From Nocardia transvalensis (lineage in GTDB: Bacteria > Actinomycetota > Actinomycetes > Mycobacteriales > Mycobacteriaceae): a stretch of DNA of 64,000 bases. The stretch lies in the NCBI RefSeq assembly GCF_015477765.1, contig NZ_JADLQQ010000013.1, positions 1 through 64,000 of the forward strand, written 5' to 3'. Below the pieces are notes generated by a model, which saw nothing but the letters and a program-made list of their open reading frames with translations, made no database searches and was not told the origin of the DNA. The translations under genes and the position numbers were made by a program. Of this stretch, positions 49,357-57,523 are shown in pieces; the stretch's first letter is position 1, and each line of letters begins with the position of its first letter.

Positions 49357-50688
49357 TCATGCCACCGCTCGTCTGGCGCGGAGGCGAAAGGCCTGGTGCA
49401 GGACGATGGCGGTCACGCAGCCCGCGCTGATGCCCGACCCCATGATGGTGCCCACCAGGTGCGGCATGCCCTCGTAGAACGACGGGGCGACCGTCGGCGT
49501 CATGCCGATGAACAGCGAGACACCCACGATGACGGTGTTGACCGGGTCGGTCAGGTCGGCCCTGCCCAGCGTGCGGATACCGCTGGCGGCCACCGTCCCG
49601 AACAACACCAGCCCCGCCCCGCCCAGTGCGGGTTCGGGCACCAGGTCGATCACCGCGCTCGCCACCGGAAACAAGCCCAGCAGCACCAGTAGGACCCCGC
49701 TGGCCGCCACCACATAGCGGCTGTAGATGCGGGTCAACGCCACGAGCCCGACGTTCTGCGCGAACGCACCGCACGGGAACCCGCCCAGCACCGCACCGAT
49801 CGCGGTCCCCGCCCCGGCCGCACGCAGACCGTCGGCGATCGACCGTTCGGAGGCGGGCCGGTCGACGATCTCCCCGAGCGCCATCATGGTGGCGGTGCTC
49901 TCGGTCATCACCACCAGCATCACGATGCACAGCGACACGATCGCACCGAGGTGGAACTGCGGTGCACCGAAATGCAGCGGAGGCACGAATCCGGCGATTG
50001 CGGCACCCCGGAGCGGCGAGGTGTCCAGCAACCCGAGCGGCCAGGCCGCCAGCGATCCGGCCACCAGTCCGATCAGCAGCGCCAGCTGCCGCCCGAATCC
50101 GCGCAGGAACCGATGGCAGCCCAGCACGACCGCCAGCGTCACACCGGCGACGAGCAGATTCCGCATCGGCACCTGCGTGGATCCGTCACCTCCGCGCACC
50201 CAGTTCAGGGTGACCGGCAACAGCGACAGCCCGATCAGCGTGATCACGGTGCCGCCCACCACCGGTGGAAAGAACCGCCGCAGTCGCGAAAAATAGGGCG
50301 CCGCAAACGTTCCCAGCACCCCGGCCACCAGAGCCGCACCGTAGACGGTGGGCAGCGCATCGCCCGGCGCCGACGATTTGGCGATGGCCAGCACCGGGGC
50401 GACCGCGGCGAAGGAGGCCCCGTTGATCAGCGGCAGCCGGGCGCCGAATCGCCACCAGCCCAGCGACTGCAACAACGTCGCGAGCCCGGCGCTGAACAGG
50501 CTCGCGGTGATGAGCAGCGCCTGATCGGCCCCACCGAGCCCCACCGCCGCGCCGATGATCAGCGGCGGCGCAACGACTCCCGCCACCATCGCGGCGATGT
50601 GCTGCAACCCACCGGCCAGCAGCTGCCACGGCGGCGGCACGGCATCGACGGGATGGGTGGACTTCCTTGTCCTGCGGCGTAGGCCCAT
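49357..50688 (-). CDS. NCS2-family xanthine/urate permease
   Basis: This 443-residue membrane protein is of the nucleobase-ascorbate transporter family. The NAT signature is FAQNVGLVALTRIYSR (QNxGxxxxTR), preceded by MLVVMTESTATMMALGEI with the conserved acidic residue of TM8. Fourteen hydrophobic segments are consistent with the fold. It imports xanthine, urate or uracil with protons. Next to uricase, urate or xanthine is most likely. ATG 50688 has GAGGAGG upstream and begins 22 bases after the uricase stop, in the same operon. Confidence 0.88.
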   Translation of the reverse strand: MGLRRRTRKSTHPVDAVPPPWQLLAGGLQHIAAMVAGVVAPPLIIGAAVGLGGADQALLITASLFSAGLATLLQSLGWWRFGARLPLINGASFAAVAPVLAIAKSSAPGDALPTVYGAALVAGVLGTFAAPYFSRLRRFFPPVVGGTVITLIGLSLLPVTLNWVRGGDGSTQVPMRNLLVAGVTLAVVLGCHRFLRGFGRQLALLIGLVAGSLAAWPLGLLDTSPLRGAAIAGFVPPLHFGAPQFHLGAIVSLCIVMLVVMTESTATMMALGEIVDRPASERSIADGLRAAGAGTAIGAVLGGFPCGAFAQNVGLVALTRIYSRYVVAASGVLLVLLGLFPVASAVIDLVPEPALGGAGLVLFGTVAASGIRTLGRADLTDPVNTVIVGVSLFIGMTPTVAPSFYEGMPHLVGTIMGSGISAGCVTAIVLHQAFRLRARRAVA

Positions 50689-50710
50689 CGCCGCGCCTCC
50701 TCGCTGTCGG

Positions 50711-51616
50711 TCAACAAAAGGCCGGGATGCCGTGCCAGGCGGCACCCGGATCGGAGGCGTCGTCGCGCTCGACGGTGGCCTCGATCAGCCCGTACGGGCG
50801 ATCCGCGGCGATGAACACCTCGCCGGGGTTGTCGACGCCGAAGCGCGACGTGTCGTAGAGGAAGTGATGCTTGTTCGGCGCCGAGAACCGGATCTCGGCG
50901 ACCTCGATGTGCTGTTCGAGCACCGCGCGACCCATGCTGTAAAGGGTTTGCTGCAGCGCATAGGAATGCACGGCGGCGAACTGCCGCAACAGGATCGAGC
51001 GAATCGAGTCGTAGGACTTGTCCCAGTTCACGTCCGTGTGGTTGTAGCGCCACCGGGCCACCAGCGAGGTGGCCATGATTCGATCCTTGGTCTCCTCCAG
51101 GGTCGTGTATTTGTCCTTGAAGAAGCCGTGGAATTCCGATCCGGTGGACTTGAGCACCACCAGATCCTTGATCCCCGAGACCACGTGCGCACGCCGATCC
51201 GGGCCCACACCATCGACATTGATCACTGTGGTGCGCACCCCGCCGCCGCTCTGCACGAAGGAGTGGTCGTGGCCGATACCGTCCACCGGGATGCGGTCCC
51301 AGGCGTATTCGTCGATCTCGATGCGCGCCCCGTCCGCGCCCGGGCAGCGGGCGATGAAATGGTCGGCGAGGGTGAGGCCGAAGTCCTCGATCGCCTCCAC
51401 ACCCTTCTCCTTGGCGAAGGCGAACACGGTGTTCTTCTGGGTGTCGGTGGGCAGGATGTCGCGCTGATCTCCGGTGATGTGCGCGTCGGCGAACCGGCCG
51501 CGCAGCGAGGTGGAGACGTTGAGATCGCGGATCTGATGGCGCGCGGAGTCGCGCACGACCCGCACGAGACGGTTTTCGGCCTTGCCGTACTGGTTCGGCC
51601 CGAGCTGGATGGCCAT
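50711..51616 (-). CDS. pucL: Urate oxidase (uricase)
   Basis: This 301-residue cofactor-free enzyme oxidises urate to 5-hydroxyisourate with oxygen. Tunnelling-fold marks include GKAENRLVRVVRD, ILPTDTQKNTVFAFAKEKG (with the conserved Thr), NVDGVGPDRRAHVVSGIKDLVVLKSTGSEF, and SAPNKHHFLYD. The Lys near residue 12 and the Thr in PTDTQKN form the catalytic pair. Length and C-terminal end (GAAWHGIPAFC) fit bacterial uricases. GGGAG lies upstream of the ATG. Six bases separate it from uraH, so the urate to allantoin steps are translated together. Confidence 0.95.
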   Translation of the reverse strand: MAIQLGPNQYGKAENRLVRVVRDSARHQIRDLNVSTSLRGRFADAHITGDQRDILPTDTQKNTVFAFAKEKGVEAIEDFGLTLADHFIARCPGADGARIEIDEYAWDRIPVDGIGHDHSFVQSGGGVRTTVINVDGVGPDRRAHVVSGIKDLVVLKSTGSEFHGFFKDKYTTLEETKDRIMATSLVARWRYNHTDVNWDKSYDSIRSILLRQFAAVHSYALQQTLYSMGRAVLEQHIEVAEIRFSAPNKHHFLYDTSRFGVDNPGEVFIAADRPYGLIEATVERDDASDPGAAWHGIPAFC

Positions 51617-51622
51617 GGAAGT

Positions 51623-51958
51623 TCAGCTCCCTCGATAGGTGGAAATGGCGAACGGGGACAGCAGCAGCGGCACATGGTGGTGCTGCTGCGGATCGGTGAC
51701 GGTGAAGGTCACGGTCACCTCGGGGAAGAAGCGGTCACGATCGCCGAAATAGCCTGCGGCGTCGAAGATCAGGCGATAGTCACCGGCCGCCACCCGATCG
51801 GGGCCGAGGGAGCCGATGCGGCCGTCGTCATCGGTGTGGCCGGAGGCCAGTGCGCGCCAGCCGTGTCCGTCGCGGGCCTCGAGCCGTACCGCGACGCCGC
51901 GGGCCGGATGACCGCCGGCGGTGTCGAGCACATGGGTGGTGATGGCGCTACGCGTCAT
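51623..51958 (-). CDS. uraH: 5-hydroxyisourate hydrolase
   Basis: This 111-residue transthyretin-like hydrolase converts 5-hydroxyisourate to OHCU. The catalytic His is in ITTHVLDTAGGHPARGV, Arg in GVAVRLEARD, and the second His in QQHHHVPLLLSPF. It ends in the diagnostic YRGS. Length is exact for the family. ATG 51958 overlaps the uraD stop by four bases (ATGA). It acts between uricase and OHCU decarboxylase to give S-allantoin. Confidence 0.96.
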   Translation of the reverse strand: MTRSAITTHVLDTAGGHPARGVAVRLEARDGHGWRALASGHTDDDGRIGSLGPDRVAAGDYRLIFDAAGYFGDRDRFFPEVTVTFTVTDPQQHHHVPLLLSPFAISTYRGS

Positions 51959-52452
51959 TGAATAACCATCCGTTCCAGCCGCTTTCGAGCGATCGCGGCG
52001 AGTTCTCTTCGGGTGACCAGGATTTCGGTGTCCGGATCGTTGTCCAGCCGGGCCGTCAGATCGGCGAGCATCTCCCGGCCGCTGCGCCCGGCGGCGCAGA
52101 CCAGGTAGATATGGCCGAACTTGGCCTCGTAGGCGAGGTTGCCCGCGCGCAGTCGCTCGGCCAGGTCCGCATCCGAGGCGTCGACACCGGACTGTTCACG
52201 GGCGGCTCGGGAGCCGGGCGCGGTGGCCGCGCCGATGCGTGGATGATCGGCGAGCGCGGCCCGGATCCGGTCCTCGGGCAGGGCCAGCACCTCGCGTTCG
52301 GCCAGCTCCAGCAGGGCCGCGCGGCCGGCGTACGGGCGCACCGCACTCACCTTGTCGACCCATTCCGCCACGCCCACGACCTCTTTCAGCGTGGCCTGCC
52401 AGACCTGGGCGGGCAGCTGATTGATCCGGGCGATCGCGAGCGGTTCCGTCAC
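51955..52452 (-). CDS. uraD: OHCU decarboxylase
   Basis: This 165-residue helical enzyme decarboxylates OHCU to S-allantoin. The catalytic His is in DHPRIGA, followed by GSRAAREQSG with the conserved Glu, and FGHIYLVCAAGRSGREML forms the C-terminal substrate wall. GTG 52452 is preferred to GTG 52461 because GGAGG then has normal spacing. As first gene of the minus purine operon it faces hyi across a control region with three candidate IclR sites. Confidence 0.93.
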   Translation of the reverse strand: MTEPLAIARINQLPAQVWQATLKEVVGVAEWVDKVSAVRPYAGRAALLELAEREVLALPEDRIRAALADHPRIGAATAPGSRAAREQSGVDASDADLAERLRAGNLAYEAKFGHIYLVCAAGRSGREMLADLTARLDNDPDTEILVTRRELAAIARKRLERMVIQ

Positions 52453-52471
52453 CGACTGCACCTCCGCATAC

Positions 52472-52486
52472 TTCTACGATGCGGAA
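52472..52486. promoter_or_regulatory. Candidate IclR operator (site 3)
   Basis: TTCTACGATGCGGAA, with a perfect right half of the TTCCG-N5-CGGAA word, lies 20-34 bases before the uraD start. Its centre is 21 bases, two helical turns, from site 4, as expected for side-by-side dimers. Confidence 0.5.
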
Positions 52487-52492
52487 CTTTTA

Positions 52493-52507
52493 TTCCGCTC
52501 GATCGAA
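52493..52507. promoter_or_regulatory. Candidate IclR operator (site 4)
   Basis: TTCCGCTCGATCGAA, with a perfect left half, lies beside site 3. GCGGAA-N6-TTCCGC (52481-52498) also spans the two sites as an overlapping dyad. The position would block the uraD promoter. Confidence 0.5.
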
Positions 52508-52620
52508 TGTAGGAGCGGTGGCGACGCGCTGTCAACGGATTCGCGAAGGTTCGCCGAGATTCACGAAAAGTGTTGACCGCCACACCTCGATGCCGCTACC
52601 GTCGAATAACGGAAGAAAGA

Positions 52621-52635
52621 TTCCATAATACGGAA
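52621..52635. promoter_or_regulatory. Candidate IclR operator (site 5)
   Basis: TTCCATAATACGGAA matches TTCCG-N5-CGGAA at nine of the ten fixed positions and has an AT-rich centre. It is 29 bases before the hyi start, placing it over or next to the promoter of the plus-strand purine operon. Confidence 0.6.
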
Positions 52636-52663
52636 TCTTGCCGGGATCGAGAGAAGAGACCGC

Positions 52664-53488
52664 ATGACACGTGCACCCCTCCCCTACGCGGTGAATCTGT
52701 CCATCCTGTTCACCGAGCTCCCCCTGCTGGAGCGCCCCGCCGCGGCCCGCAAGGCGGGCTTCGACGCGGTGGAGTTCTGGTGGCCGTTCGCCACGGCCAC
52801 CCCGGCCGCCGCCGAGGTGGATGCGTTCGTCCGGGCCGTCGAGCAGGCCGATGTGCGGCTGATCGGGCTGAACCTGTTCGCCGGTGACATGCCCGGCGGT
52901 GATCGCGGCCTGGTCTCGTGGCCCGGGCGCGAGCAGGAGTTCGCCGACAGCGTCGGCCTGGCCGTGCGGATCGGCCGCCGCCTCGGCTGCCGTGCCTTCA
53001 ATGCCCTGTACGGCAATCGAATCGACGGTGTGGATCCGGGTGAACAGGACGAGGTGGCGCTGCGCAATCTCGCCCTGGCCGCGCGCAGCATCGCCGAGAT
53101 CGACGGCACGGTGCTGCTGGAACCGGTCAGCGGCATGCCCGCTTACCCGCTGAAGACCGCCGAGGACGTGGTCGGCGTGCTGGACCGGGTACGCGCCGCG
53201 CAGGGGGCGGCGAATCTGGGTCTGCTCGCCGACCTCTACCACCTCACCGTCAACGGCGACGACCTGGACAAGGTGATCGCGCAGTACAGCGACCGCATCG
53301 CCCACGTCCAGATCGCCGACGCCCCCGGCCGCCACGAGCCCGGCACGGGCGAACTCGACCTCTTCGGCTACATCGACAAGATCGGCGCGGCCGGATACCG
53401 CGGCTACGTCGCCGCCGAATACGTCCCCACGGGCGCCAGCGCCGACAGCTTCGCCTGGCTGCCCACGCGACAAGGAGTCAGTAAATGA
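52664..53488 (+). CDS. hyi: Hydroxypyruvate isomerase
   Basis: This 274-residue TIM-barrel isomerase interconverts hydroxypyruvate and tartronate semialdehyde in the glyoxylate branch. Family features are AARKAGFDAVEFWWPFA, LNLFAGDMPGGDRG, LLEPVSGMPAYPLKTAED (with the catalytic Glu), LLADLYHLTVNGDDL and HVQIADAPGRHEPGTGEL. It opens the plus-strand purine operon. Its stop overlaps the glxR start (ATGA). Site 5 of the IclR regulon lies just upstream. Confidence 0.92.
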   Translation: MTRAPLPYAVNLSILFTELPLLERPAAARKAGFDAVEFWWPFATATPAAAEVDAFVRAVEQADVRLIGLNLFAGDMPGGDRGLVSWPGREQEFADSVGLAVRIGRRLGCRAFNALYGNRIDGVDPGEQDEVALRNLALAARSIAEIDGTVLLEPVSGMPAYPLKTAEDVVGVLDRVRAAQGAANLGLLADLYHLTVNGDDLDKVIAQYSDRIAHVQIADAPGRHEPGTGELDLFGYIDKIGAAGYRGYVAAEYVPTGASADSFAWLPTRQGVSK

Positions 53489-54447
53489 GCGAGCTTGCGA
53501 GCGAATCATCAACACAGCGCGCCCTTGCGCCCGGCGGCACCGAGCGCCAGCGAGGTGATGCCGGGAGCAAGATTGGATTCATCGGACTGGGCATCATGGG
53601 TTCGCCGATGGCGAGCCATCTGGTGAAGGCCGGGCACGAGGTGGTCGGCTACACCCTCAACACCGAGGCGTACCAGCGGCTCGAGGCCGACGGCGGCAAG
53701 GCGGCCGGAAGTATCGCCGAGGCGGTGGCGGGTGCCGAGGTCGTGATCACCATGCTGCCCAACCATCCTCAGGTCGAAGAGGTGGTGCTGGGCGAGGACG
53801 GCGTATTCGCCCACGCGGCCGAAGGCGCTCTGCTGATCGACTTTTCGACGATTCGCCCCGAGAGTTCGATCGCCATCGCCGAGGCGGGCGCCGAGGCGGG
53901 CTTCCGGGTGCTGGACGCGCCGGTGTCGGGCGGTCAGGCCGGGGCCGAGCAGGGTGTGCTGTCCATCATGGTCGGCGGCACCGAGTTCGACTTCGCCGCT
54001 GCCACACCAATTTTCGAGGCCGTCGGCAAGACGTACATTCACGTGGGCGGGCACGGCGCCGGGCAGATCGTCAAGGCGGCCAATCAGCTCGTGGTCGGCG
54101 GCACCTACGCCCTGGTCGCGGAGGCGATCGTGCTGATGGAGTCGCTGGGCGTGGACGCCGGGAAGGGCCTCGACGTGCTGGCCGGGGGTCTGGCCGGTAG
54201 TCGGATCCTCGAGCTCAAGCGCAAGTCGATGGTGGCGCGGGAGTTCGCGCCGGGCTTCCGAATCGACTTGCACCACAAGGATATGGGCATCGTCGCCGAC
54301 GCGGCCCGCCAGGCCGATATCGCACTGCCGACCTCTGCGCTGGTCTCCTCGCTCATCGCGGCCGGACGCGCGCAGGGCCTCGGATCGCTGGATCACTCGG
54401 CGCTGCTGAAGGTGATCGAGAACCTCAACGGGCGCGGCGAGAAGTAG
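53485..54447 (+). CDS. glxR: Tartronate semialdehyde reductase (2-hydroxy-3-oxopropionate reductase)
   Basis: This 320-residue beta-hydroxyacid dehydrogenase reduces tartronate semialdehyde to D-glycerate with NAD(P)H. Marks are IGFIGLGIMGSPMASHLVKA, VLDAPVSGGQAGAEQG, the catalytic Lys in GAGQIVKAANQLVVGG and HHKDMGIVADAARQ. About 28 residues precede the usual start (ELASESSTQRALAPGGTERQ and more). The DNA there is a repeat-like stretch of GCGAGC/TTGCGAGCG words, so the gene appears to have gained an N-terminal insertion in frame. A start inside that stretch is possible, but the ATGA overlap with hyi favours 53485. Confidence 0.92.
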   Translation: MSELASESSTQRALAPGGTERQRGDAGSKIGFIGLGIMGSPMASHLVKAGHEVVGYTLNTEAYQRLEADGGKAAGSIAEAVAGAEVVITMLPNHPQVEEVVLGEDGVFAHAAEGALLIDFSTIRPESSIAIAEAGAEAGFRVLDAPVSGGQAGAEQGVLSIMVGGTEFDFAAATPIFEAVGKTYIHVGGHGAGQIVKAANQLVVGGTYALVAEAIVLMESLGVDAGKGLDVLAGGLAGSRILELKRKSMVAREFAPGFRIDLHHKDMGIVADAARQADIALPTSALVSSLIAAGRAQGLGSLDHSALLKVIENLNGRGEK

Positions 54448-54525
54448 TCCGCGCGGGCGCGTCGCACCCGAGGCGGCCGGGTGGTGAGCGCGCCGTAGAC
54501 GTTGTACCAGAAGGGAATTCATACC

Positions 54526-56217
54526 ATGGCAAGAGTCCCGGTCATGCAGGCCGTGATGGATGTGCTGCTGTCCGAAGGGGTGGACGTCACCTTCGGCTGC
54601 CCGGGCGCGGCCATCCTGCCGCTCTACGATGCGATGCGCAACACCGAGATGCGGCATCTGATCGTGCGCCACGAGGAGGGCGCCACCCATATGGCCGACG
54701 GGTGGGCCCGCACCACCGGCAATGTCGGCGTCGCCATCGGCACCTCCGGTCCCGCGGGCACCAATATGATCACCGGCCTCTACACCGCGCACGCGGATTC
54801 CATTCCGATCCTGTGCATCACGGGCCAGGCCGAGTCGGCCAAACTGCATCAGGAGGCGTTCCAGGCGGTCGATATCGTCGCCATCGCCGAACCGGTCACC
54901 AAGTGGGCGGTGCAGGTGAAGGAGGCGGCCCAGGCGCCGTGGATCTTCCGCGAGGCGTTCCGGATCGCGCGCTCGGGGCGGCCGGGCCCGGTGCTGATCG
55001 ATCTGCCGCTCGATGTGCAGAAGCAGGAGATCGAGTGGGATCCGAGCATCGATGCGCCGCTGCCGGTGCCGCGGGTGCTGCCGCATCCGCCGCGGGTGCG
55101 CCGCGCGCTGGACATGCTGCTCGCGGCCGAGCGGCCGCTGATCCTGGCCGGTGGCGGCGTGGTGATCGGTGAGGCGCACGAGGAACTGAAGGAACTGGCG
55201 CAGCTGCTGGGTGTTCCGGTGCAGGTGACGCTGATGGGTAAGGGTTGCTTCCACGAGGATCACGAGCTGTTCGCCGGGATCACCGGCGTGCAGACCAGCC
55301 AGCGCTGGGCCAATGCCGCCTTCCTGGAGTCGGATCTGGTGCTGGCGCTGGGTGCCCGCTTCGGCGACCGGCACACCGGAAAACTCGATGTGTACCGCGG
55401 CGATCGCAAGTTCATCCACGTCGATATCGAGCCCACCCAGCTGGGCAAGGTGTTCGGGCCGGATCTCGGTGTGGTGTCGGATGTTCGGCCGTTCCTGACG
55501 GCCCTGCTGGCCGAGGCACGCAACCGCAAGCAGCTGCGCGACTACTCGGCGTGGGTGTCGCGACTGGCGGAGCTGCGCCAGACCCTCACGCGCCGTGACG
55601 ATTTCGACGTCACACCCATCAAGCCGCCGCGGGTGTTCAAGGAGATCAACGAGACCTTCGGCGAGGACACCTATTTCGTCACCGCCATCGGTCTCTATCA
55701 GATCTGGTCGGGACAGTTCCAGCGGGCGTATCTGCCGCGGCACTACCAGGTGTGCGGGCAGGCCGGTCCCCTGGGCTGGGAGATTCCGGCGGCGATCGGG
55801 GTGAAGGCTGCCCAGCCCGACGCGGAAGTCGTTGCGGTGGTTGGCGATTACGGTTTCCAGTTCCTGGTGGAGGAGCTGGCGGTGGCCGCCCAGTACGACG
55901 TGCCGTTCGTGATCATCATGATCAACAACGAGTATCTGGGCCTGATTCGCCAGGCGTCGCTGCCGTACGAGATGAACTACCAGGTCGATATCCACTACGA
56001 CGAATTCGGCACCGACAACGTCAAGATCATGGAGGCCTACGGCTGCTCCGGCCGCCGCGTCTACGAGCCCGGCGACATTGCCGACGCCCTGGCCTGGGCC
56101 CGCAAACAGGCCGAGGCCACCTCCCGCCCGGTGCTGGTGGAGATCATGGTCGAACGCGAGGCCAATACCGCCCACGGCCCCGCCATCGACGCGGTGCGGG
56201 AGTTCGAACCGGCATGA
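54526..56217 (+). CDS. gcl: Glyoxylate carboligase (tartronate semialdehyde synthase)
   Basis: This 563-residue ThDP/FAD enzyme condenses two glyoxylate molecules to tartronate semialdehyde and CO2. The catalytic Glu of most ThDP enzymes is replaced in Gcl by Val. Here FGCPGAAILPLYDAM and VRHEEGATHMADGWAR show the usual surroundings of that site. The diphosphate domain is AVVGDYGFQFLVEELAVAAQ and MINNEYLGLIRQ, where GDY replaces GDG as in Gcl. The order beside hyi and glxR fixes the call. AAGGGA precedes ATG 54526. The stop overlaps glycerate kinase by four bases. Confidence 0.92.
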   Translation: MARVPVMQAVMDVLLSEGVDVTFGCPGAAILPLYDAMRNTEMRHLIVRHEEGATHMADGWARTTGNVGVAIGTSGPAGTNMITGLYTAHADSIPILCITGQAESAKLHQEAFQAVDIVAIAEPVTKWAVQVKEAAQAPWIFREAFRIARSGRPGPVLIDLPLDVQKQEIEWDPSIDAPLPVPRVLPHPPRVRRALDMLLAAERPLILAGGGVVIGEAHEELKELAQLLGVPVQVTLMGKGCFHEDHELFAGITGVQTSQRWANAAFLESDLVLALGARFGDRHTGKLDVYRGDRKFIHVDIEPTQLGKVFGPDLGVVSDVRPFLTALLAEARNRKQLRDYSAWVSRLAELRQTLTRRDDFDVTPIKPPRVFKEINETFGEDTYFVTAIGLYQIWSGQFQRAYLPRHYQVCGQAGPLGWEIPAAIGVKAAQPDAEVVAVVGDYGFQFLVEELAVAAQYDVPFVIIMINNEYLGLIRQASLPYEMNYQVDIHYDEFGTDNVKIMEAYGCSGRRVYEPGDIADALAWARKQAEATSRPVLVEIMVEREANTAHGPAIDAVREFEPA

Positions 56218-57392
56218 CCGAACGCCGCATGAAAACTCCGCGAATCGTCTTGGCCCCGGACAAGTTCAAGGGGTCGCTGACGGCCCGGGAGGTCGCCGAT
56301 GCGGTGGCCGCCGGAATCCGACGGGTACGGCCCGAGGTCGATATCCGCTGGGTTCCGGTGGCCGACGGCGGGGACGGGACGGTCGATGCGGCCGTCTCGG
56401 CCGGATTCGATCGGGTGCCGGTCGAGGTCAGCGGGCCGGTCGGCGATCCGGTCGGGGCGTCGTTCGCCCACGACGGGAAGGTCGCGGTGGTGGAGGCCGC
56501 CGCGGCCTGCGGATTGTCGCGACTGCCCGGCGGGCGATTCGCACCGTTGACGGCGACCAGCCTGGGCGTCGGCGAACTGGTGCGGGCGGCCCTCGACAGC
56601 GGCTGCCGGACACTGGTTCTCGGCGTGGGCGGCAGCGCCTGCACCGACGGCGGCGCCGGGCTGCTGGCCGGACTCGGTGCGATACTGCTCGACGCGCAGG
56701 GCCGACCGGTAGGGCCGGGCGGCGGCGGGCTCACCGACATCGCCTACCTGGACCTGCATCGGCTCGACCCGCGCATTCGCGAGGTGGAGCTGATCCTGGC
56801 CAGCGATGTCGACAACCCGCTGCTCGGAACCCACGGCGCGGCAGCCGTTTTCGGCCCGCAGAAGGGTGCGGGCGCGGGCGAGGTGGCCGCGCTCGAGGCG
56901 GGTCTTGCGCATTGGGCGCGGCTGGTCGCCCAGCGCACCGGATTCGATGCCGCCGACCGGCCCGGTGCCGGGGCCGCCGGCGGCATCGGCTTCGCCGCCC
57001 TCGCCGTCCTCGGCGCCCGCCGCTCCGTCGGCATCGACGTCATGCTCGACCTGGTCGGCTTCGATCGCGCGCTGTCGGGAGCGAGCCTGGTCGTCACCGG
57101 CGAGGGCTCTCTCGACGCCCAAACCCTGCACGGCAAGGCCCCCGTCGGCGTCGCCGCCCGCGCCGCCGGGTCGGGCGTTTCGACCATCGCCGTCGCGGGC
57201 CGCTGCCTACTGTCCGACAAACAACTCCGGTCCGCCGGGATCGAGTCCGCCTACGCCCTCAACGACCTCGAACCAGACCTCACCCGCTGCCTGACCGACG
57301 CCATCCCCCTCCTCCGACGCCTCGGCGAACGAATAGCCCACACCCACCTCCCCAACCCCCACACGACCAACCACCGCCCGGTCACCGCATGA
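56214..57392 (+). CDS. glxK: Glycerate kinase
   Basis: This 392-residue GarK/GlxK-type kinase phosphorylates D-glycerate, linking the glyoxylate branch to glycolysis. Characteristic segments are LAPDKFKGSLTAREVADAV, WVPVADGGDGTVDA, LVLGVGGSACTDGGAGLLAG, and GEGSLDAQTLHGKAPVGVA. The start overlaps the gcl stop (ATGA). The last ~15 residues are His/Thr/Pro-rich and probably disordered. A hairpin lies between it and allB, which may separate the two halves of the operon. Confidence 0.92.
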   Translation: MTERRMKTPRIVLAPDKFKGSLTAREVADAVAAGIRRVRPEVDIRWVPVADGGDGTVDAAVSAGFDRVPVEVSGPVGDPVGASFAHDGKVAVVEAAAACGLSRLPGGRFAPLTATSLGVGELVRAALDSGCRTLVLGVGGSACTDGGAGLLAGLGAILLDAQGRPVGPGGGGLTDIAYLDLHRLDPRIREVELILASDVDNPLLGTHGAAAVFGPQKGAGAGEVAALEAGLAHWARLVAQRTGFDAADRPGAGAAGGIGFAALAVLGARRSVGIDVMLDLVGFDRALSGASLVVTGEGSLDAQTLHGKAPVGVAARAAGSGVSTIAVAGRCLLSDKQLRSAGIESAYALNDLEPDLTRCLTDAIPLLRRLGERIAHTHLPNPHTTNHRPVTA

Positions 57393-57405
57393 CCACACCC
57401 GCCGG

Positions 57406-57456
57406 GCGGGTGGAAGCCGGAATCTGCCGCCGTCAAAGGTTTCGGCTTCCGCCCGC
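57406..57456 (+). repeat. Long intercistronic hairpin between glxK and allB
   Basis: GCGGGTGGAAGCC (57406-57418) can pair with GGCTTCCGCCCGC (57444-57456) over 13 positions with one G-U pair and a 25-base loop. There is no T-run. It may stabilise the upstream message, weakly terminate, or set a different level for allB and allantoicase. Confidence 0.4.
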
Positions 57457-57523
57457 GCGGCGGGTAGGCCACGTGGTTGCCGGGGTCCGTCGGGGCCCGT
57501 TCCTCAGCAGTACAGGAGATTTC

